Source: JAFGPF01 sp964409485 (GTDB lineage Bacteria > Chloroflexota > Dehalococcoidia > Dehalococcoidales > RBG-16-60-22). From it: a stretch of DNA of 30,722 bases. The DNA is taken from the NCBI GenBank assembly GCA_964409485.1, contig CAYPDM010000016.1, positions 1 through 30,722 on the forward strand. The letters are read 5' to 3'. Made by a program: the position numbers and the translations under genes. This document shows positions 23,784-30,067 of this stretch, piece after piece. The number at the start of each line of letters is the position of its first letter. Within the stretch, counting starts at the first letter, position 1. The notes under the pieces were generated by a model that worked only from the letters and a program-made list of their open reading frames with translations, had not been told where the DNA came from and made no database searches.

Positions 23784-24461
23784 TCAAGCCTGCCCGATTT
23801 TTTTAATTATTTCCCGGTCGTCTTCCAGCAGCTTTACAGCCAGCCACCGCGGAGAGTAACTTCCCGCCAGAGAATTGCCGGAGATCAGCTTTTCCAGCTT
23901 GGTGATTTCTGCCTCCACATCATGACCGTACCGTAAATTTATGGCACTCACCGGGATACCGCCCGTGGCGACGCCATAGATAGTCTCCAATAATTCCGCG
24001 GTCCCCCGGTTGCTGGCGGCCACCATGGGCACCGCCGGGGCGCCCAGGAGAGAGGATAGCGCCTTGACGTCAATCCGGTGCCCCCTGGACTCGGCCACGT
24101 CCATCATGTTGAGGCCGATTACCAGGTTCGCCCTCATCTCAAGCAGCTGTACGGTCAAGTATAAATTACGTTCCAGGTTAGAGGCATCGACGATATCTAC
24201 AACAACATCGGGTTTCTCATCAACCACGAAGTCGCGGGCGATAATTTCATCAAGCGAGTATGCCGTCAGGCTGTATACACCGGGAAGGTCGACCACCCGG
24301 ATGCGATGCTTCTGGAAATTGCAGAAGCCTTCCTTTTTCTCTACCGTTACCCCCGGCCAGTTGCCCACGTGCTGCCGGGCCCCGGTAAGATTATTGAAGA
24401 CGGTGGTCTTACCGGAATTAGGATTTCCGGCCAGCGCGACTGTAATTTCTTTTTTACTCAT
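23784..24461 (-). CDS. feoB: FeoB G-protein domain (N-terminal half of split FeoB)
   Basis: The cytosolic GTPase that drives ferrous iron uptake, 225 residues. G1 is GNPNSGKT (12-19), the switch region is HVGNWPGVTVEKKEG (31-45), G3 is DLPG (58-61), G4 is NMMD (118-121) and G5 is in AASN (148-151). The helical GDI region follows and ends with RWLAVKLLEDDREIIKK. Full-length FeoB would continue into the membrane domain, which is encoded one base downstream in another frame. The stop comes 12 nt after an A7 run (23798-23804). Either a natural split or a homopolymer frameshift is possible. It lies 10 nt after the FeoA-type gene. Confidence 0.92.
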   Translation of the reverse strand: MSKKEITVALAGNPNSGKTTVFNNLTGARQHVGNWPGVTVEKKEGFCNFQKHRIRVVDLPGVYSLTAYSLDEIIARDFVVDEKPDVVVDIVDASNLERNLYLTVQLLEMRANLVIGLNMMDVAESRGHRIDVKALSSLLGAPAVPMVAASNRGTAELLETIYGVATGGIPVSAINLRYGHDVEAEITKLEKLISGNSLAGSYSPRWLAVKLLEDDREIIKKIGQA

Positions 24462-24471
24462 CTGTCTCTAC

Positions 24472-24927
24472 TCACACCGCCCTTACCATTATTTTACTGG
24501 CGACGCCGCGTCCCAGGGCCAGCCGTGAACCGCGGACATCGATGACTACCTGACCGGGCCTCCCGCTGCTGATAACCTTTATTTCCACCCCGGGAGTAAG
24601 GCCGAGGTCGGCCAGCCGGCGCTGCAGGCCCCAGCCTGCGCCTAGCGCTAAAACGACAACTTTCTCACCGGATGCCACCCTTGACAGAATGCTCTCGGTC
24701 ATCTCGACCTGTATATTCTGGGCTTCTTCCTTGCGCAGGGCGAGGGCATACCCCTTTACCTTTATCTGTACGGGGTCGCCCAGGGGCGCCACCCTTTCCA
24801 CCTCGACTACCGCCCCCGCAACCACGCCCATATCAAGAAGACGGCGGCGTATTCCCCCTCTTCCGCCTACCCTGATAATCCTGCCCTTCTCCGGGGGTCC
24901 AAGCTCACTAAGCGGTCTTACAGTCAT
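24472..24927 (-). CDS. feoA: Tandem FeoA-domain protein
   Basis: A 151-residue cytosolic protein made of two FeoA (SH3-like) domains. The first is about 3-74 (PLSELGPPEKGRIIRVGG, then RRRLLDMGVVAGAVVEV and YALALRKEEAQNIQV). The second is about 78-150 (VASGEKVVVLALGAG, QRRLADLGLTPGVEIKV and SRLALGRGVASKIMV). FeoA is needed for FeoB-mediated ferrous iron uptake; here two copies are fused instead of one of about 75 residues. GGAGGG lies upstream of the ATG. It heads the operon feoA, feoB G part, feoB membrane part, feoC-like, rubrerythrin-like, behind a strong promoter. Confidence 0.93.
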   Translation of the reverse strand: MTVRPLSELGPPEKGRIIRVGGRGGIRRRLLDMGVVAGAVVEVERVAPLGDPVQIKVKGYALALRKEEAQNIQVEMTESILSRVASGEKVVVLALGAGWGLQRRLADLGLTPGVEIKVISSGRPGQVVIDVRGSRLALGRGVASKIMVRAV

Positions 24928-24949
24928 GGCAAACCACCCTCCAAGAATA

Positions 24950-24978
24950 TTATATCAAAAGTATATCTAAAAAGTCAA
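24950..24978 (-). promoter_or_regulatory. Promoter of the feo operon
   Basis: On the minus strand TTGACT (24978-24973) and a perfect TATAAT (24955-24950) are separated by 17 nt, about 23 nt before the feoA-type start. A TCCTAAT box begins 6 bp upstream of the -35. Confidence 0.75.
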
Positions 24979-24983
24979 GGGTG

Positions 24984-25034
24984 TCCTAATAATTATTTTA
25001 GAATTTCCTATAATAAGACTTGACATATCCTAAT
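24984..25034. promoter_or_regulatory. Three TCCTA boxes at 22-bp period between divergent promoters
   Basis: TCCTAAT (24984-24990), TCCTATA (25006-25012) and TCCTAAT (25028-25034) are direct repeats spaced exactly 22 bp, close to two helical turns. They lie between the feo and dtxR promoters, and the last falls just after the dtxR -35 box. The first box also forms an imperfect inverted repeat with TTAGAA (24998-25003). Probably an operator for the DtxR-family protein, which is an inference. Confidence 0.55.
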
Positions 25035-25048
25035 TTTTACGTTAATAT
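25020..25048 (+). promoter_or_regulatory. Promoter of the DtxR-family gene
   Basis: A perfect TTGACA (25020-25025) and TAATAT (25043-25048) are separated by 17 nt, giving a leader of about 30 nt before the TTG start. Confidence 0.7.
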
Positions 25049-25087
25049 TATATCGGTGGGTATCTATATTCCCGCCGGGAGTATATT

Positions 25088-25750
25088 TTGAGTCAGCGGA
25101 CGACAGAAGAATACCTGGAAACAATCGGCGCCCTGGAAGAGCGTGAAAGCCCGGTCAGCACCTCTTCAATAGCGCAGAGTATGGGTCTGTCGCTGGCTTC
25201 CGTAAGCGAAATGCTGCGCAGGCTATCGGGAAAAGGCCTCGTAGAGCATACCCCCTACGGCGGAGCCAGTCTGACCGATGAAGGCCAGCAGCGCTTTCTG
25301 AAACTGACACGGAGGCACCGCCTCTGGGAGGTATTTCTTCACCGTTACCTGGGAATCGGCTGGGAGGACGTCTACGAACATGCCTGCGCCCTGGAACATA
25401 CCACCAGCGACCTGGTGGCGGACAAGCTTGATGAATTTATGAATTACCCGGATGTCTGCCCTCACGGCAGTCCGATACCGAAAAAGGACCTCAAGCATCC
25501 CTCCAGCGCCGGTATCACCTTGGCCGACCTCGAAATCGGGCAATCGGCCAGCGTGCTCAACGTAATTATCGAACACAACTCGGATTTCCTGCGCTACCTG
25601 ACCAGCCTGGAACTGACCCCCGGCGCTACGTTAAAAGTCCTCGAGAAAGCCCCCTACGACGGTACGCTGACCATCGAAGTCAATAATACCACCAGGGCCA
25701 TCGGCAGAGAGGCCGCTTCCTTAATCATGGTGAAATCCCTCACGGACTGA
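25088..25750 (+). CDS. DtxR/MntR-family metal-dependent repressor
   Basis: A 220-residue regulator that would bind DNA when loaded with ferrous iron or manganese. The winged helix (about 1-65) contains TSSIAQSMGLSLASVSEMLRRL, positions 25-46. The dimerisation/metal domain follows, then a C-terminal SH3/FeoA-like domain (about 150-218). Likely metal ligands are Glu8, Glu11, His77, Glu81, His98, Cys100, Glu103 and His104 (EHACALEH, 97-104). Cys100 is typical of DtxR/IdeR, whereas Glu8 and Glu11 resemble Asp8 and Glu11 of MntR. The TTG start has GGGAG (25077-25081) 6 nt upstream. It is divergent from the feo operon and is its likely controller. Confidence 0.92.
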   Translation: MSQRTTEEYLETIGALEERESPVSTSSIAQSMGLSLASVSEMLRRLSGKGLVEHTPYGGASLTDEGQQRFLKLTRRHRLWEVFLHRYLGIGWEDVYEHACALEHTTSDLVADKLDEFMNYPDVCPHGSPIPKKDLKHPSSAGITLADLEIGQSASVLNVIIEHNSDFLRYLTSLELTPGATLKVLEKAPYDGTLTIEVNNTTRAIGREAASLIMVKSLTD

Positions 25751-25810
25751 ACCCTTCGCGTAATACAGTAAAGAATACGATACGCCGAGGTGACGGGTGC
25801 AGTAATTTTC

Positions 25811-26572
25811 TTACCACACGCCCGGCAGCAGCGCCTTACGCTCCGGCGGGTAATCCGGGAAGGTCTCGCGGTACCAGGCGTGGTGGGCTTTAGCCCGCGG
25901 CAGCAGGTTGGCCACCGTCCAGAAGGCGAAAACCAGCCCCGGCAGAGACCAGGTCGCTACCGCCCATCCGACCCAGATGGTTATTTCCCCCAGGTAGTTA
26001 GGACAGGACACCCAGCGGTAGAACCGACTGTGCGATATTTTATAGCCGGCCTCGCCCGGTCTACGCAGTTCGCGCAGGGCTATATCCGCCTGCCGGTTAA
26101 CGGCGAATCCGATGATGAACAGCGCCGTCCCGACGATAAAACGCGGATCGGACAGCCAGTCGCTGCCGTAGCCCCCGGAAAAGCCGAAGATATAACGACC
26201 GTTAAGATATCCGTTCATAACGTTAAAAATAAACCCGAAGCTAACGACCATCAGGGGCATGCGCCGGGCCGGGCCGCGCAGGCTGAAGGGATAAATGAAA
26301 GAACGGTGCAGGTAATGCGCTTCCCAGAGAAACAGGAATACCAGCGTTACCGTCGTAAGCCCGCCGGTACCCAGTAGAAAACACACGGCAAAGGCAATCG
26401 GCGCCGGGGCCTCCATGAGCACCCAGCCCAGCTTGTTGCCAACGGTGTAACCCCAGCCTTTGCGGGCATGGCGTCCGTACGGGGCCACCACGAAGAAAAG
26501 CGCCACGAACACCACCACCGCCAGCACGAACCACCCTGCCAGCAGACCGTTGAAAATGGTCAGTTCTTTCAT
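25811..26572 (-). CDS. Steroid 5-alpha-reductase-like membrane protein
   Basis: A 253-residue membrane protein of the 3-oxo-5-alpha-steroid 4-dehydrogenase family, with about six helices. The conserved features are LWEAHYLHRSFIYPF (82-96) and the C-terminal NADPH-binding half: NRQADIALRELR (159-170), YKISHSRFYRWVSCPNYLGEI (177-197), NLLPRAKAHHAWYRETFPDYP and the terminal W. Eukaryotic members reduce a C=C bond next to a carbonyl in steroids, polyprenols or enoyl lipids; bacterial substrates are mostly unknown. Its start overlaps the end of the epimerase gene by 4 bp, so the two enzymes are coupled and may modify one isoprenoid or lipid substrate. Confidence 0.86.
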   Translation of the reverse strand: MKELTIFNGLLAGWFVLAVVVFVALFFVVAPYGRHARKGWGYTVGNKLGWVLMEAPAPIAFAVCFLLGTGGLTTVTLVFLFLWEAHYLHRSFIYPFSLRGPARRMPLMVVSFGFIFNVMNGYLNGRYIFGFSGGYGSDWLSDPRFIVGTALFIIGFAVNRQADIALRELRRPGEAGYKISHSRFYRWVSCPNYLGEITIWVGWAVATWSLPGLVFAFWTVANLLPRAKAHHAWYRETFPDYPPERKALLPGVW

Positions 26573-27582
26573 CCGGATTCTCCGATTTTCAGATTATCAG
26601 GGCGGGTAAAATTACCGTTCTCCTCGAACCAGCGCAGGGTATCCGCTAGTGTTTCCCGGAACGGGCGCGGCTCATAACCGAGGTCGCGGGCGGCCCGCTC
26701 GCGGGAGATATGCCGGTTGCTCTTTAAAGCCCGCAGCGAAACACCGGTATAGAGCGGACGCTTGCCGTTCAGGCGACTGGCAGCCTGGATAAACGGGGCG
26801 CCGACACGGGCCAGCCAGAGAGGCAGGACGAACCTGATAGCCGGCACGCCGGTGATTTCGGTCACCATGGCGGCGATATCGCACATCGATACCCAGTGCC
26901 CGGAAAGGAGGTACTTCGTACCGGGTGGAGCTTTTGCCTCGGCCTGTATAGCTCCCGCCGCCACGTCGCGCACGTCCACCCAGTCGAACCCGCCCGTAAC
27001 CAGGGCCGGCAGCCGGCGGCGAGCCAGCGACAGCAAAGCCTCTCCGAAATAAGAAGGCTGGTAATCATAAGGCCCGATAATAGCCGTGGGATTGATAATT
27101 ACGGCGTCCAGACCCTTCTCTATTCCCCTCCGCACCTCAATCTCGGCGGCGGCTTTAGAGCGGTCATAGGGGGGATAATGCCGGGAGGCAACCAGGGGAC
27201 GCGACTCGTCAACCGGGACGGACATCGGCTCCTGCACCACGGCGTGGATGGAACTGAAGTGAATAAGGCGGCGCACTCCGGCATGCCGGCAGGCCTCGAC
27301 CACGTTCCGGGTGCCGAGCACGTTGACCTTCTCCAGCACGGCCCAGTCGCTCATCGATAACGATATACAGGCGGCCAGGTGATAGACGACATCAGCGCCC
27401 TCGAAGGCCCGGCGGAGTGAATCGGGGTCGCTTATATCCCCCGGCACTATCTCGGTATCCAGCCCGTCGAGGGCCCGGCAGTTAACGTGAACCAGACAGC
27501 GCGTGGGGCGGCCTTTATCTATTAAAGCGCGGACCAGGTTGGCGCCGACATGTCCGCTGGCGCCGGTAATTACGACTGTCAT
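26569..27582 (-). CDS. NAD-dependent epimerase/dehydratase, 3beta-HSD-like extended SDR
   Basis: A 337-residue extended short-chain dehydrogenase. The NAD-binding motif TGASGHVG (6-13) opens a Rossmann fold. Further motifs are VVYHLAACIS (65-74), the catalytic Ser110/Ser111 in HFSSIHAV, and Tyr139-x3-Lys143 in YPPYDRSK. INPTAIIGPYDY follows, and the C-terminal part binds substrate. Its overall pattern resembles dihydroflavonol reductase and 3-beta-hydroxysteroid dehydrogenase-like members more than sugar epimerases. The overlap with a steroid-reductase-like gene supports a lipid or isoprenoid substrate, but a nucleotide sugar cannot be excluded. No ribosome site precedes the ATG; a -10 box lies 9 nt upstream, suggesting a leaderless message. 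Confidence 0.88.
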   Translation of the reverse strand: MTVVITGASGHVGANLVRALIDKGRPTRCLVHVNCRALDGLDTEIVPGDISDPDSLRRAFEGADVVYHLAACISLSMSDWAVLEKVNVLGTRNVVEACRHAGVRRLIHFSSIHAVVQEPMSVPVDESRPLVASRHYPPYDRSKAAAEIEVRRGIEKGLDAVIINPTAIIGPYDYQPSYFGEALLSLARRRLPALVTGGFDWVDVRDVAAGAIQAEAKAPPGTKYLLSGHWVSMCDIAAMVTEITGVPAIRFVLPLWLARVGAPFIQAASRLNGKRPLYTGVSLRALKSNRHISRERAARDLGYEPRPFRETLADTLRWFEENGNFTRPDNLKIGESG

Positions 27583-27591
27583 TTGAAACAG

Positions 27592-27600
27592 ATTATAGCA
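27592..27600 (-). promoter_or_regulatory. Extended -10 promoter of the epimerase gene
   Basis: On the minus strand TGCTATAAT ends 9 nt before the ATG at 27582. It is identical to the boxes at 16126 and 17903. No Shine-Dalgarno sequence follows, so a leaderless transcript is likely. Confidence 0.55.
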
Positions 27601-27640
27601 TAGACTCGCTATGTATAGCTACACTAGCCCGATTGCCTCT

Positions 27641-27659
27641 CTATCATCAAAAATGATAG
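27641..27659. other. Perfect 7-bp hairpin in the intergenic region before the MFS gene
   Basis: CTATCAT (27641-27647) pairs with ATGATAG (27653-27659) around CAAAA. No T run follows on either strand, so it is not a typical terminator. It lies between the divergent epimerase and MFS genes and could be an operator. The rest of 27601-27780 shows nothing I can assign except a lone TTGACA at 27675-27680 without a matching -10. Confidence 0.35.
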
Positions 27660-27780
27660 GATTATTGCAGGGCTTTGACACTTTATCAGTCAGCCGAAAG
27701 CAATCCCCGGCACTTCCCGGATACGATAACACAGAGTTCAGATTAACCTGATACTCAATAAGGCATTTCATGAGATAACC

Positions 27781-29019
27781 ATGGAGCCAATGATTACAGA
27801 AAACCGCAGCTCGAATTACAGGTGGTATATCCTTGCACTCACCATGCTGGTCTACGGGGTTATCATGGGAGCCTCCAGGATGTGCATGCCGGTCCTCTTT
27901 AAACAGATTTCGGACGACCTGGGCTTGAGCCTGGTAGCTATCGGCACCATCTGGGGGATGGACCCGCTGGCCGGTGTCTTCATCGGGCTGCCGGGAGGCC
28001 TGCTTGCCGACCGTTTCGGCGTCAAACGCACCCTGGTAGTCGTCTGTATCATGGCGGGGGTATTCGGCGCTCTTCGGGGATTAACCAACAGCTTCTTGAC
28101 CATGGCGATAGTCATGTTCCTGTTCGGGCTTATGGTAGCAGCCCTGCCAAGCATCGTTCCCAAGGTTACCGCCATATGGTTCGGCGGGCGGCGGCTGGCT
28201 CTGGCCAACGGCATTCTCAATGTCGCCGGGTCCCTCGGTGCTATAGTAGCCACTATGTTCAGCGCCACGGTATTCTCGCCCTGGCTCGGCGGCTGGCAGG
28301 CCGTCATGTTTCTCTATGGCGTCCCTTCCGTACTGATAGGCTTGCTCTGGCTCTTTACCGCCAGAGAACCTGATAGCAGCGAGCTACCTGATACTATTGT
28401 TCAACAGGTACCCTTCCGCCAGGCGCTCTCATATGTAGCCCGCATCAAGGATGTGTGGATTCTCGGTGCAATAACTCTGTGTACCTGGGGCGCCAGCATG
28501 GGATTTGTGGGTTATCTACCCCTATATCTGCGCAATACCGGCTGGACACCGGCCAGCGCTGACGCCGCGGTAACAGCCCTAAGCGGTGTTACCTTTATCG
28601 GCGTTATTCCCATGGTGCTCCTATCGGACAAATTCGGGTCACGGAAAGGCGTATTCTTACTGTCCATAGCCTCGCTGGTCGTCAGCCTGATCCTGCTGCC
28701 CTACGTCAGTCATCTCGGAATCTGGATAATACTGATCGTAGGGGGATTTCTCCGCAGTGGCATCTCCCCTATCTTCAACGTGATGATATTCGAGACTAAG
28801 GGCGTCGGCAGCACCTACGGCGGCACCGCTACCGGACTGGCAACAACCATTTCCATGTTCGGGGCATTTGCTGCCCCACCCCTCGGCAATGCCCTGGAGT
28901 CCATCGACCCGGGGTTTCCCTTCGTATTCTGGGGAGTGCTGGCCGCCCTGGGACTTCCGCTAATATTCATGTTGAAAAGCAGAACCGACAAACCGCAGCT
29001 ACCTCGCGAAATAGCCTAA
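27781..29019 (+). CDS. MFS transporter
   Basis: A 412-residue integral membrane transporter of the major facilitator superfamily with 12 predicted helices. Motif A between helices 2 and 3 reads GGLLADRFGVKR (about 73-84), with a related LLSDKFGSRKG (about 280-290) in the second half. Helices 7-12 follow a central loop near 200-225 (AREPDSSELPDTIVQQV). The overall look is like NarK/CynX/oligosaccharide-type members, but no substrate-specific motif is clear. No good ribosome site precedes the ATG; a second in-frame ATG lies 9 nt downstream. The stop is one base from that of the converging ABC permease gene. Confidence 0.9.
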   Translation: MEPMITENRSSNYRWYILALTMLVYGVIMGASRMCMPVLFKQISDDLGLSLVAIGTIWGMDPLAGVFIGLPGGLLADRFGVKRTLVVVCIMAGVFGALRGLTNSFLTMAIVMFLFGLMVAALPSIVPKVTAIWFGGRRLALANGILNVAGSLGAIVATMFSATVFSPWLGGWQAVMFLYGVPSVLIGLLWLFTAREPDSSELPDTIVQQVPFRQALSYVARIKDVWILGAITLCTWGASMGFVGYLPLYLRNTGWTPASADAAVTALSGVTFIGVIPMVLLSDKFGSRKGVFLLSIASLVVSLILLPYVSHLGIWIILIVGGFLRSGISPIFNVMIFETKGVGSTYGGTATGLATTISMFGAFAAPPLGNALESIDPGFPFVFWGVLAALGLPLIFMLKSRTDKPQLPREIA

Positions 29020-29020
29020 T

Positions 29021-30067
29021 CTAGCGCCTTGATAGCACCAGCCTCCGGGATACTTTCATGAAGAGCAGGCCGATAACAACCAGCGGGATGGCGTAGAGGG
29101 CCACCTGGAATATCCCCATGGAGGGGTCGCCGGCGGACAGCCGTGTAATCAGACCGAACGGCGAAGGATTGAGGAAATAGCTGCCCCCAATCAAAGCCAC
29201 CAGCACGATGGAATAGACGAACTGGGTACGCTCCCTGTCCTTGAAACATAGCGCCATGACGGCGGTAATCACGGATATGGCTGCGGCGATGACGACCCCC
29301 AGCAATATCACCAGGCCCGCGTTCTCGATGACGATGTTGTTAAGTCGCAGGAGACCCACCCACATAACCACCTGGACCGCCGCCGTGATAACCGCCGCCG
29401 ACATCTTGGAGGCGATTACCTGCCCCAGGGATACCGGCGCCGCCGCCAGCGTATCGAAGGTCTTGTTTTCAAACTCCTCGGAAATCGTATCGATGACGAT
29501 ACTGCCGGCGATGAGGGCCGGGAAAAGCATCAATATAGGCACAATCAGGGAATAGAGAAATTCATAGGTAGTACTGGGCTTGCCGCCGGTGGAGTTATAA
29601 TTAAGGTCGATGCCCTGCGACTCGCGCAGGTAGTTCTCGTACCTCTTCAGCGGTTCGTCCAGCACCATAAAAATCACCGTCTTCTTTGTATCCAGCTCGG
29701 GCATGATAAGCTGCATATCTACGATGCCGTTCCGACTCTCCGGCACTACCATAATCGTATCGATGCGTCCCCGCTTAAAGCTTTCTTCGGCGGCGGTCAT
29801 ATCGGGGTATATATTCAATCGCACGTTGCCCTCATCAAGGTAATTCAGCAGCGGTTCCACATTTTCGCTGCCGGCGACGATACCCGCCCGGATATGCACG
29901 TGGGTGCTATCACCGATTGATGAGGGGTCGTAGAAGGCCATGATGCCCACCAGGATAATCGAAGAGAAGGACGCGATGAAGAACTGGACGATAATGGCGA
30001 ACATAATCGTCTTCTCTCTCGTTATCGACCGCAGTTCCCTTTTCAGCAGGGCCAGAAATCCGCTCAT
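29021..30067 (-). CDS. ABC-2 type (NatB-like) permease
   Basis: A 348-residue membrane subunit of an ABC-2 exporter. An N-terminal cytoplasmic start KRELRSITREKT (9-20) is followed by a first helix (about 22-44), a large extracytoplasmic domain (about 45-165) and five or six C-terminal helices. The segment ISEEFENKTFDTLAAAPVS, between the second and third helices, is typical of NatB-like permeases and docks the ATPase. No ATPase gene is in view; it would be expected upstream on the minus strand, beyond the window end. Its start overlaps the PrsW-like gene by 4 bp, so both are in one operon. The substrate (sodium, a peptide or a lipid) is unknown. Confidence 0.88.
   Translation of the reverse strand: MSGFLALLKRELRSITREKTIMFAIIVQFFIASFSSIILVGIMAFYDPSSIGDSTHVHIRAGIVAGSENVEPLLNYLDEGNVRLNIYPDMTAAEESFKRGRIDTIMVVPESRNGIVDMQLIMPELDTKKTVIFMVLDEPLKRYENYLRESQGIDLNYNSTGGKPSTTYEFLYSLIVPILMLFPALIAGSIVIDTISEEFENKTFDTLAAAPVSLGQVIASKMSAAVITAAVQVVMWVGLLRLNNIVIENAGLVILLGVVIAAAISVITAVMALCFKDRERTQFVYSIVLVALIGGSYFLNPSPFGLITRLSAGDPSMGIFQVALYAIPLVVIGLLFMKVSRRLVLSRR

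Noticed and set aside
27601..27780. Possible riboswitch before the MFS gene
   Set aside because: No known aptamer core was recognised, only one 7-bp hairpin and a lone TTGACA.
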